Assembly: GCF_023006325.1 (NCBI RefSeq) | Contig: NZ_JAINDF010000003.1 | Location: 496,001-560,000 of the forward strand | From: Kordiimonas marina | GTDB lineage: Bacteria; Pseudomonadota; Alphaproteobacteria; Sphingomonadales; Kordiimonadaceae | Direction: 5' to 3' | Length of the DNA: 64,000 nucleotides | In this document: one piece after another, positions 34,947 to 44,686 of the stretch | Numbering within the stretch: position 1 is the stretch's first letter | How the letters are laid out: every line of letters begins with the position of its first letter | Notes under the pieces: generated by a model | Told to the model about the DNA's origin: nothing | The model's input: the letters and a program-made list of their open reading frames with translations, nothing else | The model's database searches: none | Position numbers and translations under genes: made by a program

Positions 34947-36428
34947 TTACCTCCACCAGATTTCAGGTTTCGCCGTGAAGCCCGCGGCTTCCTCGATCAC
35001 ACCCGAGACTTTCAGCACGGTTTCTTCATCCCACGGACGGCCGAGGACCTGCAGGCCCAAGGGCAGACCGTTCGCATCCGTGCCCGCCGCAACCGACGAG
35101 CCCGGAATACCGGCAAGCGACGCCGGAACGGTGAAGACGTCGTTCAGATACATGGCAATCGGATCATCCGACTTTTCGCCGAACGCGAAGGCGGCCGACG
35201 GTGCGGTCGGCGTCAGGATCGCGTCAACCTGCTCGAACGCCTGGTTAAAGTCATGCGAGATAAGCTGGCGGACCTTCTGCGCCTTCAGGTAATAGGCGTC
35301 ATAGTAGCCGGCGGACAGCACATAGGTGCCGATCATGATCCGGCGCTTGACCTCATCGCCGAAGCCCGCGGCGCGCGTGGCTTCATACATGTCGACGAGG
35401 TTGCCGCCTTCGACCATTTCACGCAGGCCGTAGCGAACGCCGTCATAGCGCGCGAGGTTCGAGGACGCCTCAGCGGGCGCGACGATATAATAGGTCGGCA
35501 GCGCATATTTGGTGTGCGGCAGGTTGATGTCCACCACCTCAGCGCCCGCGGCCTTCATCCATTCGATGCCCTGATGCCACAGCGCTTCGATCTCCGCCGG
35601 CATTCCGGCGAGGTGATATTCCTGCGGGATACCGATTTTCATGCCCCGGATATCCCCGGTGAGCGCGGCTTCGAAGTTCGGCACCGGCATATCGACCGAG
35701 GTGCTGTCTTTCTTGTCGAAGCCCGAAATGCTTTCGAGCATGATCGCGCCGTCCCGCACCGTGCGGGTGATGGTCCCGGCCTGGTCGAGCGAGCTTGCGA
35801 ACGCCACCATGCCGTAGCGCGAGCAGCGGCCGTAGGTCGGCTTGATACCGAAGGTGCCGGTGAAAGCGGCAGGCTGGCGGATCGAGCCGCCGGTATCCGA
35901 GGCGGTCGCGCCCATGGCGCAGTAGCCCGCGACGGAGGCAACCGAGCCACCCGAGGAGCCACCCGGCACATAATCCTTGTCCGAGCCCTTGGCGCGCCAC
36001 GGGTTCTTCACCGGGCCATAGAAGCTGGTCTCGTTCGAGGAGCCCATGGCGAATTCGTCCATGTTCAGCTTGCCGAGCATGACCGCGCCGTCATCCCACA
36101 GGTTCTGGGTGACCGTGCTTTCATATTCCGGCTTGAAACCGTCGAGGATGTGGCTGCAGGCCTGGGTGTGCACGCCCTTGGTGGCGAACAGGTCCTTGAT
36201 GCCGACCGGGATGCCGGTCATGCCTTTTTGCTCGCCCGCCGCAATCTTGGCGTCAGCCTTGTCTGCCATTTCCATGGCCAGCTCCGGCGTCTTGGCGACA
36301 TAGGCGTTGAGCGCGTCGGCGGCATCGACCGCAGCGACATGCGCTTCGGTGAGCTCGCGCGACGTGATGTCGCCCTTCTTCAGAAGGTCGCGGGCGTCCG
36401 CGATAGTCAGGTTCGTGAGGTCCGTCAT
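34947..36428 (-). CDS. gatA: Asp-tRNA(Asn)/Glu-tRNA(Gln) amidotransferase subunit A
   Basis: GatA is the amidase subunit that releases ammonia from glutamine. The Ser-cisSer-Lys triad is visible: Lys in [11 protein letters not shown] (about residue 78), and the serines in [14 protein letters not shown] and [11 protein letters not shown]. The length of 493 is usual. It starts 10 bases after gatC and ends 5 bases before gatB. Confidence 0.97.
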   Translation of the reverse strand: MTDLTNLTIADARDLLKKGDITSRELTEAHVAAVDAADALNAYVAKTPELAMEMADKADAKIAAGEQKGMTGIPVGIKDLFATKGVHTQACSHILDGFKPEYESTVTQNLWDDGAVMLGKLNMDEFAMGSSNETSFYGPVKNPWRAKGSDKDYVPGGSSGGSVASVAGYCAMGATASDTGGSIRQPAAFTGTFGIKPTYGRCSRYGMVAFASSLDQAGTITRTVRDGAIMLESISGFDKKDSTSVDMPVPNFEAALTGDIRGMKIGIPQEYHLAGMPAEIEALWHQGIEWMKAAGAEVVDINLPHTKYALPTYYIVAPAEASSNLARYDGVRYGLREMVEGGNLVDMYEATRAAGFGDEVKRRIMIGTYVLSAGYYDAYYLKAQKVRQLISHDFNQAFEQVDAILTPTAPSAAFAFGEKSDDPIAMYLNDVFTVPASLAGIPGSSVAAGTDANGLPLGLQVLGRPWDEETVLKVSGVIEEAAGFTAKPEIWWR

Positions 36429-36438
36429 GGCGCTCCCC

Positions 36439-36729
36439 CTACTCGATCACTTTGGGAACGGCAAAGAAGCCGTATTCGGCGCGCGGCGCGTTCTTGAGAA
36501 CGCTGTCCTGCTTGTCGCCGTCATTCACCACGTCTTCGCGCCAGCGGAGCTTGGCGTTCACCACGCTCGCCATCGGCGCGATATCGTCGGTATTGACTTC
36601 ATTGAGCTGCTCGATCCAGCCCATGATACCGTTGAGCTCACCCGCGAGCGGCTCAAGCTTGTCGTCTTCGATCCTGATGCGCGCAAGCCGCGCGATCTTG
36701 GCCACCGTTGCCTTATCTATATCGGACAT
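36439..36729 (-). CDS. gatC: Asp-tRNA(Asn)/Glu-tRNA(Gln) amidotransferase subunit C
   Basis: GatC is the small clamp that holds GatA and GatB together. The 96-residue protein reads [38 protein letters not shown] and ends [15 protein letters not shown], all typical. ATG 36729 has AGGGA upstream and is preferred to the TTG one codon earlier. It heads the operon, whose presence suggests that Gln-tRNA and/or Asn-tRNA are made by the indirect route here. Confidence 0.95.
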   Translation of the reverse strand: MSDIDKATVAKIARLARIRIEDDKLEPLAGELNGIMGWIEQLNEVNTDDIAPMASVVNAKLRWREDVVNDGDKQDSVLKNAPRAEYGFFAVPKVIE

Positions 36730-36872
36730 CAAAAATCCCTATGACTTGTGGGAAATACTTAGGAAATCAAGCGCGGAACTTAACGCCTGAGGTCACGGGG
36801 GGCAAGCGGGAATAAGGGGGAACGGGGGGATTTTTAGCGGTACAATCCGTATAACGGCCCCAGCCTACCGGC

Positions 36873-37337
36873 CTACTCCCAATATTCCTTGATGCGCCAC
36901 AGCTTGCCGCCCTTGAATTGATAGGTGGCGACCATGCCGGTTTTCTCATGGTGCACGCGCTGGCCGCCTTCCATGTCGGACCAGCGGGCGGTGCGCTCGG
37001 TGATCAGGATATTCTTGCCCGCGATATGGTTGGTGATGACGGTTTCGCCCTCGCGCTCCGTGTGGGCGCGGGCGATCCGGCGCTTGTAGCCGTCGATCCA
37101 GGCCGCCTTGTCATACTCGGACGCATATTCAGTGTGGATATAGCGGGCGTCATCATGCACCAGGGCCATGATGTCCTCCACCGCCGCCATGCCGCGCCGG
37201 TCGACTTCGCGGCTCAGCCGGTAGAAATCCTGCACCATTTTGAGCATGGCCTCCGGCTTCATTGCCGGAGCCCCATCCGCCAACGCCGCGGGCGTGCCAA
37301 ATACCAGCAGCATCAGAACAGCGATAAATTTCCTCAT
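36873..37337 (-). CDS. Exported NTF2/SnoaL-like protein
   Basis: A 154-residue secreted protein with a signal peptide (MRKFIAVLMLLVFGTPAALA). The mature part looks like an NTF2/SnoaL cone (AVEDIMALVHDDARYIHTEY, KRRIARAH, AGKNILITERTARWSD, GMVATYQFKGGKLWRIKEYW). It differs from the cytosolic relative at 5-403 in being exported. The ligand or enzyme activity is unknown. It is divergent from a GNAT gene. Confidence 0.8.
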   Translation of the reverse strand: MRKFIAVLMLLVFGTPAALADGAPAMKPEAMLKMVQDFYRLSREVDRRGMAAVEDIMALVHDDARYIHTEYASEYDKAAWIDGYKRRIARAHTEREGETVITNHIAGKNILITERTARWSDMEGGQRVHHEKTGMVATYQFKGGKLWRIKEYWE

Positions 37338-37435
37338 GAAACCCCCCTTTGTTTCCCTGGGTGAAAGACTGGTTCCCTTTCCCCTTCCCCACCTCTAAAA
37401 AGAACAGTGGGAATGAGGCATTATGGGGGCAAGTT

Positions 37436-37972
37436 ATGGCGGAGGGCCAGGCTTTTACGGTGAGAGTGGCGCGGCTTAGGGATGCCCGTGCGCTCAACGG
37501 CTATATCCGCGCCATTTATAAGGAGCCCGGCGGCTATATGATCACCCGGGGCGACGAGTTCACCCTCGGCTGGCTTGGCCAGCGCGTGCGGCTGGCGCGC
37601 AAGCTCGCGAACGCTTACGAGACCTGCCTTGTCGCCGAGGATGACACCGGAACGCTTGTCGGCATGATCGACTGCTGGACCGACAGCCGCGCACGGGTGC
37701 GCCATTCCACCGTCTTCGCCATGTCCGTGGCGGCCGACTGGCGCGGATGCGGGGTCGGCCGCGCCCTGCTGGAGGCCTTTATCGCCTGGGTAAAAGCCCA
37801 CAAAAGCCTGCGCCGCATCGAGCTTCACGTTCATGATGACAACGCCCGCGCGATTGCGCTTTATCGCCGCTTCGGTTTTGCGCTAGAAGGGGTGAGACGC
37901 CGCGCCGTGGCCTATGAGGACGGCCGCGTCGTCGATGACCAGATCATGGCGCTGTGGCCTCCTAAGGGCTAG
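37436..37972 (+). CDS. GNAT N-acetyltransferase
   Basis: A 178-residue acetyltransferase that should move acetyl from acetyl-CoA to an amine. The acetyl-CoA loop is AADWRGCGVGRALLEAF, motif B follows with IELHVHDDNARAIALYRRFGFALEG, and FALEGVRRRAV ends the fold. GGGGG lies 8 bases before ATG 37436; the longer frame to 37349 has no family similarity. The substrate is not predictable. The next gene begins 32 bases later. Confidence 0.85.
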   Translation: MAEGQAFTVRVARLRDARALNGYIRAIYKEPGGYMITRGDEFTLGWLGQRVRLARKLANAYETCLVAEDDTGTLVGMIDCWTDSRARVRHSTVFAMSVAADWRGCGVGRALLEAFIAWVKAHKSLRRIELHVHDDNARAIALYRRFGFALEGVRRRAVAYEDGRVVDDQIMALWPPKG

Positions 37973-38004
37973 AATGGCCGCCTCAAAGGTCCAGAGAGGG
38001 AAGC

Positions 38005-39246
38005 ATGGGACAGTCAGACAACAAGCCGACCGACAGCGACACCCCGAAGACAAAGCACAAGACGGCGCCTGCCGCCAAATTCCTGCTGATCATCGCGGCG
38101 GTGATCGTGCTGATCCTGGTGGGTGGCATCATCTTCACCACCAACGAAGGCAAGATGATGACGTTCGCCTTCGTGCCCTCCGGCAAGATCGCGGATGAGA
38201 AAATGGCCCCGGCGCCGGATTATGCCGACGCTTCAGCCTGGGCCGCGAGGCCGGGCGCGGAAGATACCGCCGGGTGGAAGCCCGAAGGCGTGATGGACGC
38301 GGCGGTCGTGCCCGGTGTCGATGTCTTCTATATCCACCCGACGACCTATCTTAACAAAGCCAGTTGGAACGCGCCCTATAACGGTGATGCCAAGGCGGTG
38401 CGCTGGGTCCGCGGTTTTGCGCTCAAGTATCAGGCCTCGGCCTTCAACCTCGCAGGCCAGGTTTATGCGCCCAAGTACCGGCAGGCCACGTTCGGCGCGT
38501 TTCTGGACACCTCCGGCCAGGGTGTGCAGGCCATCATGCGCGCGCACGCCGATGTCTTGAAGGCGTTCGACTATTATATCGCGCACGATAACGGCGGGCG
38601 GCCCTTCATCCTCGTCGGCCACAGCCAGGGCGCCTTGCACGCGCTGATGCTGCTGAAGGAACGCCTCGCGAATTCCAAGCTCAAGAACCGCATGGTCGCC
38701 GCCTATATCATCGGCTGGCCCGTGAGCGTGGAGGGCGATATCGACGCGCTGGACGGCATCAATGGCTGCGAGGGCCGCACGGATACCGGCTGCGTCATCT
38801 CCTACCAGAGCTTCGGCAAGGACGGCGACGCCAGCCCCATCGTCAAGCTGTTTGACGCCATGCCGGGCCTGAATGGCAAGCCGCACACAGGCACCCACAT
38901 GCTGTGCACCAACCCGCTGGACTGGAAGATCGGCAGCCGCGAGGGCGCCAAGGCCAACAAGGGCGCTGTCCCCCTGTTCATCAATGACAAACCGATCGAT
39001 GCGCCGATCCCCGGCCTCACCGGCGCGCGCTGCGGCAAGGACGGCATCCTCTATCTCGACAACCCGCCCGGCGGCGAAGGCATCAAGATGAGCAAGACGT
39101 TCGACCATTCCGACGCCGGCGACTGGCGCGAATATGTCATGACCGGGGACAATTACCACGTCTATGACCTGAACCTCTTTTATATGAACATCCGCGAAAA
39201 CGCCGCCGCGCGCGCCCGCGCCTGGCTGGAGGCCCACCAAGAATGA
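38005..39246 (+). CDS. DUF3089 alpha/beta-hydrolase-like membrane-anchored protein
   Basis: A 413-residue protein anchored by one N-terminal segment (FLLIIAAVIVLILVGGIIF, about residues 26-44), with the rest probably periplasmic. The DUF3089 hydrolase domain contains VDVFYIHPTTYL and the nucleophile elbow GHSQGALHA (Ser in GxSxG), so it is a likely esterase or lipase-like enzyme of unknown substrate. It overlaps ruvX by four bases (ATGA), giving translational coupling. Confidence 0.85.
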   Translation: MGQSDNKPTDSDTPKTKHKTAPAAKFLLIIAAVIVLILVGGIIFTTNEGKMMTFAFVPSGKIADEKMAPAPDYADASAWAARPGAEDTAGWKPEGVMDAAVVPGVDVFYIHPTTYLNKASWNAPYNGDAKAVRWVRGFALKYQASAFNLAGQVYAPKYRQATFGAFLDTSGQGVQAIMRAHADVLKAFDYYIAHDNGGRPFILVGHSQGALHALMLLKERLANSKLKNRMVAAYIIGWPVSVEGDIDALDGINGCEGRTDTGCVISYQSFGKDGDASPIVKLFDAMPGLNGKPHTGTHMLCTNPLDWKIGSREGAKANKGAVPLFINDKPIDAPIPGLTGARCGKDGILYLDNPPGGEGIKMSKTFDHSDAGDWREYVMTGDNYHVYDLNLFYMNIRENAAARARAWLEAHQE

Positions 39247-39716
39247 TGACACCCGTTACCGATGTGATCATGCCGATACGGGAGCTAAAGGCTGCCCTGC
39301 CGCGCGGCAAGCGCCTGCTGGGCCTCGATATCGGCTCCAAGACCATCGGGCTCGCGCTTTCGGACACCACGCTCACCATCGCCACGCCGATGGAGACGAT
39401 CAAGCGCACCAAGTTCAAGAATGACGTGGCGCGGCTGAAGGAAATTGTCGAGGCGCAGGGCGTCGGCGGCTTCGTGCTCGGCTGGCCGGTCAATATGGAC
39501 GGTACGGAAGGCCCGAGGTGCCAGTCCACCCTGAGTTTCTCCGAGAACCTCGCCGGGGTGATCGACCTGCCGCAGGCTTTGTGGGATGAGCGCTTGTCGA
39601 CCGCGGCGGTGGAGCGTACCCTGATTGAGGCTGACCGCTCCCGCGCGCGCCGCAAGGAGCTGGTCGACAAGATGGCAGCAGCTTACATCCTGCAGGGCGC
39701 ACTCCATGCTCTTTAA
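39243..39716 (+). CDS. ruvX: Putative pre-16S rRNA nuclease / Holliday junction resolvase
   Basis: YqgF/RuvX family RNase H-like nuclease. The 157 residues contain GLDIGSKTIGLALSD (first Asp), VLGWPVNMDG, DERLST and a final Asp in VDKMAAAYIL. The E. coli protein matures the 16S 5' end and has been proposed to resolve junctions. The start at 39243 overlaps the DUF3089 stop by four bases; the ATG at 39270 is an alternative. Confidence 0.92.
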   Translation: MMTPVTDVIMPIRELKAALPRGKRLLGLDIGSKTIGLALSDTTLTIATPMETIKRTKFKNDVARLKEIVEAQGVGGFVLGWPVNMDGTEGPRCQSTLSFSENLAGVIDLPQALWDERLSTAAVERTLIEADRSRARRKELVDKMAAAYILQGALHAL

Positions 39717-40209
39717 AAACACTTTAGAACCCGATGACTGGCCCAATGTGGACGCGCTTCTGCGCGGCACCTACCCCACGGAGTTCGAAGCCCACCTGAT
39801 CGACCGCCTGCGCGGACGCGGGCAACTCGCCGCCGAACACAGCCTGTGGCACCAGGGCGCGCTGGTGGCCTATATCGCCTACTCGCCGGTCACGGTGGAA
39901 CACGGCCATGAAGACCGCACCTTCTGGGGCCTCGGCCCCTTGGCGGTCGACCCGGAATATCAGAATGAAGGCCTCGCCGTGAAGCTAATGACCGAGAGCT
40001 TCGAGGAAACCCACGCCGACGCGCTGTTCGTGCTCGGCCATGTCGGCTTCTATGCCAAGATCGGCTTCCACCCGGCGGCCGAGTTCGGCCTGTCCTACGA
40101 TGACAACAGCGCCGTACAGACCGCCTTCATGGCGATGGAATGCTGGAAAGACGCCCTCAAGGACATTCACGGCCGCGTCTTCTTCGACCCCGCCTTCGCC
40201 GAGGGGTAA
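39706..40209 (+). CDS. GNAT-like N-acetyltransferase (YhbS type)
   Basis: A 167-residue GNAT fold close to the YhbS group. LGPLAVDPEYQNEGLAVKLM is the acetyl-CoA-binding motif A, and FVLGHVGFYAKIGFHPAAEFGL matches the YhbS-type GDPxYYxRFGF region in a modified form. It begins inside ruvX (11-base overlap) at ATG 39706, so it is translated from the same mRNA. Substrate unknown. Confidence 0.85.
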   Translation: MLFKNTLEPDDWPNVDALLRGTYPTEFEAHLIDRLRGRGQLAAEHSLWHQGALVAYIAYSPVTVEHGHEDRTFWGLGPLAVDPEYQNEGLAVKLMTESFEETHADALFVLGHVGFYAKIGFHPAAEFGLSYDDNSAVQTAFMAMECWKDALKDIHGRVFFDPAFAEG

Positions 40210-40214
40210 GGCAG

Positions 40215-40469
40215 ATGGCCGACGAACAACCTACTGAAGGATGGCAACGCCGCGAAGCCCGGCGCAAACGGCAAACCGCCAAGCGTGCGGCCGAAGCCGA
40301 AAAAGCCGACCAGACCCCTCATGGACTTGGCGAATGGACGCCTGTTTCCAAATTGAATGTGCGGGACAGGATGTTCGCGGAAAGCACGGGATCATCCGGC
40401 TGCTTCGGTCTCCTCGCCTTCTTGTCAATAAGTGCTGCCGCTCTCCTCACTGCGACCTTATGGATTTGA
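40215..40469 (+). CDS. Small basic membrane protein (84 aa)
   Basis: An 84-residue protein, too short for a family call. The N-terminal half is highly charged and basic (WQRREARRKRQTAKRAAEAEKAD), and the C-terminus ends with one hydrophobic segment (CFGLLAFLSISAAALLTATL) as a likely tail anchor. It starts 5 bases after the acetyltransferase stop with AAGG upstream, so it is probably the last gene of the 38005-40469 run. Confidence 0.68.
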   Translation: MADEQPTEGWQRREARRKRQTAKRAAEAEKADQTPHGLGEWTPVSKLNVRDRMFAESTGSSGCFGLLAFLSISAAALLTATLWI

Positions 40470-40532
40470 TCATCCACTTCACATCATTAACCCCTTGCCC
40501 GCGCAGCCGTTTGGGCCTATAAGCCCCCTTTA

Positions 40533-41534
40533 ATGAGCACGCACCCAACCGAGACGGATTCCTACCCGCGCGCGGACGTTACTCCGCCCTCGGGCAGCCT
40601 TTTTCCCCATAAACATTTGCTTGGCACCTGGAACCTTGACCCGGTTTCGATCAAGCACATCCTCGATACCGCGGAAGAGTATGTCGAGCAGAACAGGCGC
40701 GCGCAGAAAAGCACCCCCAAATGTGCCGGCCTGACGCAGATCAACCTGTTCTTCGAAAACTCGACCCGGACGCTGATGAGCTTCGAGATCGCGGGCAAGC
40801 GCCTTGGCATGGACACCATCTCCATGTCGACCGGCACCAGCAGCATCAAGAAGGGCGAGACGCTCCTTGATACCGCCGCGACCCTGAATGCCATGCACCC
40901 GGATGTGCTGGTGATGCGCCACGCCGACAGTGGCGCGGTCAAGCTTCTGTCCGAGAAAATGGACTGCGCGGTGATCAACGCCGGGGACGGCCGCGCCGAA
41001 CACCCGACGCAGGCGCTGCTGGACGCGCTGACGATCCGCCGCCGCAAAGGTGCGCTCCACGGCCAAACCGTGGTGATTTCGGGCGATGTGGCGCACAGCC
41101 GGGTTGCCCGCTCGAACATCTATCTCCTGAGCGCGATGGGCGCGCGCGTGCGGCTTGTCGCCCCGCCGACCCTCTTGCCGAAGGATGTCGACCGCCTCGG
41201 CGTCGAGGTTGCCACCCGCATGGATGAAGGCCTCAAGGGCGCCGACGTGGTGATGATGCTGCGGCTGCAGCAGGAACGCATGCAGGGTGCCTTCCTGCCA
41301 AGTTTGCGCGAATATTTCCGCTTCTGGGGCCTGACGGCCGAGAAGCTGGCCTACGCCAAGGACGATGTGCTGGTCATGCACCCGGGCCCGATGAACCGCG
41401 GGGTGGAGATCGCCTCCGACGTCGCCGATGACATCGACCGCTCGGCGATCGAGGAACAGGTGGAAATGGGCGTGGCCGTCCGTATGGCCTGCCTCGATAT
41501 CCTGACCCGAAACCTGCGCGGAGAAGCGGCATGA
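40533..41534 (+). CDS. pyrB: Aspartate carbamoyltransferase catalytic subunit
   Basis: ATCase forms N-carbamoyl-aspartate, the second pyrimidine step. The carbamoyl-phosphate loop is [12 protein letters not shown] (residues 71-82 region), HADSGA and [12 protein letters not shown] follow, and [15 protein letters not shown]-type sequence ([14 protein letters not shown]) ends the aspartate domain. The length of 333 is normal. No pyrI is present; the partner is the dihydroorotase-like protein encoded next, with which pyrB overlaps by four bases, as in Pseudomonas-type ATCases that need an inactive DHOase. Confidence 0.95.
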   Translation: MSTHPTETDSYPRADVTPPSGSLFPHKHLLGTWNLDPVSIKHILDTAEEYVEQNRRAQKSTPKCAGLTQINLFFENSTRTLMSFEIAGKRLGMDTISMSTGTSSIKKGETLLDTAATLNAMHPDVLVMRHADSGAVKLLSEKMDCAVINAGDGRAEHPTQALLDALTIRRRKGALHGQTVVISGDVAHSRVARSNIYLLSAMGARVRLVAPPTLLPKDVDRLGVEVATRMDEGLKGADVVMMLRLQQERMQGAFLPSLREYFRFWGLTAEKLAYAKDDVLVMHPGPMNRGVEIASDVADDIDRSAIEEQVEMGVAVRMACLDILTRNLRGEAA

Positions 41535-42772
41535 GCGTCCTTTATAAAAACGCCCGCCTGATCGACCCGGCAACCGGGCTGGATGAAAAAGGCGCGCTGC
41601 TGATCGACGGCGATGTGATTGTGGCCCTCGGCCAGAAGGTTGACGCCCCGGCGGACGCCGAGGTTGTCGACTGTAAAGGCCGCGTGCTCGCGCCCGGCCT
41701 CATCGACATGCGCGCGCACAGGGTCGATTCGGACTCGGCGCTCGCGGGCGGCATCACCACTGTGATCCTGCAGCCGGACCAGACAACCATCATCGATACC
41801 GACCCGGTGGTCGAACGCATCCGCCGCCGGTCTGACGATACCCACGCCGTACGCGTCTACCCGATGGGCGCGGCCACCAAGGGCCTTGAAGGCACCCAGG
41901 TCGCCGAAATCGGCCAGATGCAGGAATCGGGCGCGGTCGCCTTCACCGACTGCCGCCACGCCATCAGCGACACCCAGCTGATGCGCCGCCTGATGGAATA
42001 TGCCGGTTATTTCGGCGCGCTGATCGTCCAGTTCCCGGAAGACAAATCCTTGGCGAACGGCGCTGTCGCCCACGAAGGCGAGATCGCCACCCGGCTTGGC
42101 CTCGCGGGTGTGCCCGCCGCCGCCGAAGCCATCCAGATCGACCGCGACGTGCGGCTGGCGGAGCTGACCGGTGCGCGCATCCACTTCGCCATGATCAGCT
42201 CCCGCGAGGGCGTGGAAGCCATCCGCGCCGCCAAGAAGCGCGGCGTGAAGGTGACCTGCTCCACCGCCCCGCATTATCTGCACCTTAATGACAATGCGCT
42301 CGAGGGCTACCGCACTTTCGCGAAAGTCAGCCCGCCCTTCCGCGCGGAAGAAGACCGGCTCGCGCTCATTGCGGCCCTCGCCGACGGCACCATCGATACG
42401 GTGGTGAGCGACCATGATCCGCGCAGTGAGGACGTCAAACGCCTGCCGTTCGGCCAGGCCGCGCCCGGCATTGTCGGCTTCGAGACCCTGCTTGCGCTCA
42501 CGCTCGCGCCGGTGCACGCCGGCAAGATCGAGCTGATGACGGCCCTGAAGGCGCTCACGAGCACCCCGGCGCAGCTTCTGGGGCTCGATAGCGGCCGCCT
42601 TTCGGCCGGAGCGCCCGCAGACATCGTCATCTTCGACCCGGACAAACCCTGGCGGATCGAGCGGGAGAAATTCCGCTCTAGCGCAAGGAACACGCCTTTT
42701 GATACCCTGCCCGTGCAGGGCAAGGTCTGGCGTACCATCGTGGGCGGCAAAACCCTGTTCGAGGGGGAGTAA
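41531..42772 (+). CDS. Non-catalytic dihydroorotase homologue (PyrX/PyrC')
   Basis: A 413-residue class I dihydroorotase fold that lacks several metal ligands. The usual HxH motif reads DMRAH (Arg61 replaces the first His, His63 is kept), the histidine of the AHCED region is Gln167, and the next zinc histidine is Met221. Asp294 in SDHDPR is kept but the following substrate His is Arg298. It should therefore be inactive and act structurally with PyrB, as the inactive PyrC' does in Pseudomonas ATCase. A true pyrC must be elsewhere in the genome. It overlaps pyrB by four bases. Confidence 0.9.
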   Translation: MSVLYKNARLIDPATGLDEKGALLIDGDVIVALGQKVDAPADAEVVDCKGRVLAPGLIDMRAHRVDSDSALAGGITTVILQPDQTTIIDTDPVVERIRRRSDDTHAVRVYPMGAATKGLEGTQVAEIGQMQESGAVAFTDCRHAISDTQLMRRLMEYAGYFGALIVQFPEDKSLANGAVAHEGEIATRLGLAGVPAAAEAIQIDRDVRLAELTGARIHFAMISSREGVEAIRAAKKRGVKVTCSTAPHYLHLNDNALEGYRTFAKVSPPFRAEEDRLALIAALADGTIDTVVSDHDPRSEDVKRLPFGQAAPGIVGFETLLALTLAPVHAGKIELMTALKALTSTPAQLLGLDSGRLSAGAPADIVIFDPDKPWRIEREKFRSSARNTPFDTLPVQGKVWRTIVGGKTLFEGE

Positions 42773-42775
42773 ACA

Positions 42776-43408
42776 ATGGGAAATCCGATTGAGCTGACCG
42801 CCGTTCTGGCGCTCAGCTACCTTTTGGGATCTGTGCCTTTCGGCCTCGTCATCACCAAACTCGCAGGTCTTGGTGACATCCGCGCCATCGGCTCAGGCAA
42901 CATCGGCGCGACCAATGTGCTGAGGACCGGCCGCAAGGATTTGGCGCTTATCACCCTGCTTCTGGACGCGGGCAAAGGCGCGATCGCGGTCCTCGTCACC
43001 CGCTATTTCGTGAGCCCGGACCTGGCAGCCCTCGCCGGTATGGCCGCCTTCATCGGCCACTGCTGCCCGATTTACCTGAAATTCAAAGGCGGCAAGGGCG
43101 TTGCCACCTTCTTCGGCACCATCTTCGCCATTTCGCCCCTGCTGGGCCTCGCCGCCGGTGCGACCTGGCTGATTAGCGCCTTCCTGTTCCGCATGTCGTC
43201 CTTCTCGGGCCTCCTGACCGCGCTTCTCACGCCCTTCTACGCCTATTATCTGATCGGCGATCAGGGCTGGATGCCGCTCGCCTTCATGAGCCTGGTCATC
43301 TATATCCGCCACAAGGATAATATCCGCCGCATCCTCAAGGGTGAGGAACCCAAGATCGGCGCGAAGAAAAAAGCAGACGCCGCCGCCAAGGCCGAAAAAG
43401 GCGAATAA
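42776..43408 (+). CDS. plsY: Acyl-phosphate:glycerol-3-phosphate acyltransferase
   Basis: PlsY transfers an acyl group from acyl phosphate to glycerol-3-phosphate in the first step of phospholipid synthesis. The 210-residue inner-membrane protein has the cytosolic loops IGSGNIGATNVLRTGRK and KFKGGKGVATFFG, plus about six hydrophobic segments. The C-terminal 25 residues are Lys/Ala-rich. It starts 3 bases after the pseudo-dihydroorotase gene and may share its transcript. Confidence 0.93.
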   Translation: MGNPIELTAVLALSYLLGSVPFGLVITKLAGLGDIRAIGSGNIGATNVLRTGRKDLALITLLLDAGKGAIAVLVTRYFVSPDLAALAGMAAFIGHCCPIYLKFKGGKGVATFFGTIFAISPLLGLAAGATWLISAFLFRMSSFSGLLTALLTPFYAYYLIGDQGWMPLAFMSLVIYIRHKDNIRRILKGEEPKIGAKKKADAAAKAEKGE

Positions 43409-43470
43409 ACACACCGTCTGATTGACTTGGCTGATTGACTTGGGCGCCCATGGGCGGCAGGCTTGCCGCC

Positions 43471-44592
43471 ATGACCACCACGTCCAATAAGCTGACTGAC
43501 GCCGAAAAGCTGGCCCGGCTGCGCCTCGCACGCACCGCCGGGATCGGCCCTGTCACCTTCCGTGAGCTTCTGGCCCGGTTCGGCAGTGGTGAGGCCGCGC
43601 TTGCGGGCGTAGCCGAGATGGCAGCACGAGGCGGCCGCAAGAAGCCGATGCGGCTCGCGGGTGCCGACACCTGTACATCCGATCTTGAAAAGCTCCATGC
43701 CCTCGGCGGCACCGCGCTTTTCTGGGGCACCGCGCCCTACCCCGCGCTTCTCGCTGAAACCGAAGACGCACCGCCCGTCCTTTATATAGTGGGGGATGCC
43801 GCGCACCTGAACCGCACCGCCATCGGCATCGTCGGCGCGAGGAACGCCAGTGCGGCGGGCCTGAAGCTCACCAAGCAGATCGCCGCGGATCTCGCGGAAA
43901 AAGGCGTCACCGTTGTCTCCGGTCTCGCGCGCGGGGTCGATACTGCCGCCCATATGGCCGCCGTCCGCATGAGCACGGTCGCCTGCGTCGCCGGTGGCCT
44001 GGATGTGGTTTACCCGCCCGAAAACAGGGGGCTCTATGAGGACATCGTCGCGCATGGTGCAGTCGTCAGCGAACGGCCGATGGGAGCGGAGCCGCAGGCG
44101 CGCCACTTCCCGCGCCGGAACAGGCTGATCTCCGGCCTTTCAAAAGGCGTCCTCGTCGTCGAGGCAGCGCAAAAATCCGGTTCGCTGATCACCGCGCGCT
44201 TTGCTGCCGACCAGGGACGGGATGTGTTTGCCGTCCCCGGCTCCCCGCTCGACCCGCGCGCCGAAGGCACCAACCGGCTGATCCGGGACGGCGCCACCCT
44301 CACCCGCAATGCCGATGACATACTGGCCGAGCTTGAAACCCTGCCGCTGATGCGCGCCCCCGTGACCCGCGCCACTGTGCCGCAGAACCACGGGCCCGTC
44401 CGGCCGATCAAAGACGGGCCCAAGGCCGCCGACGCACTTCTCGACCTCCTGACCGCCAGCCCCATCCATATCGATGATGTTGTGCGGCTTTCCGGCCTCA
44501 CGTCCGAGGCTGTCGCCACCGCGTTTCTGGAGTATGAACTGGCGGGAAAAATCACCCGCCACGCTGGGGGCCGCGTGAGCCGTCTGTTATAA
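43471..44592 (+). CDS. dprA: DNA-protecting protein DprA
   Basis: DprA binds incoming single-stranded DNA and loads RecA in natural transformation; it is also widespread in bacteria not known to be competent. The Rossmann domain has GIVGARNASAAGL, VVSGLARGVDTAAH and RRNRLISGLSKGVLVVEA. A C-terminal winged-helix (about residues 310-370) ends RVSRLL. ATG 43471 (MTTTSNK) is chosen; the longer frame to 43435 starts with TTG. Confidence 0.93.
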   Translation: MTTTSNKLTDAEKLARLRLARTAGIGPVTFRELLARFGSGEAALAGVAEMAARGGRKKPMRLAGADTCTSDLEKLHALGGTALFWGTAPYPALLAETEDAPPVLYIVGDAAHLNRTAIGIVGARNASAAGLKLTKQIAADLAEKGVTVVSGLARGVDTAAHMAAVRMSTVACVAGGLDVVYPPENRGLYEDIVAHGAVVSERPMGAEPQARHFPRRNRLISGLSKGVLVVEAAQKSGSLITARFAADQGRDVFAVPGSPLDPRAEGTNRLIRDGATLTRNADDILAELETLPLMRAPVTRATVPQNHGPVRPIKDGPKAADALLDLLTASPIHIDDVVRLSGLTSEAVATAFLEYELAGKITRHAGGRVSRLL

Positions 44593-44686
44593 AGGCATTG
44601 CAATCGGGCCCGCTTCACACTAGGTGATGGCTGTGAGGCGGCGCGCATATTGCGCCCACACTTCTACCATGGGGATACCGGGACGG

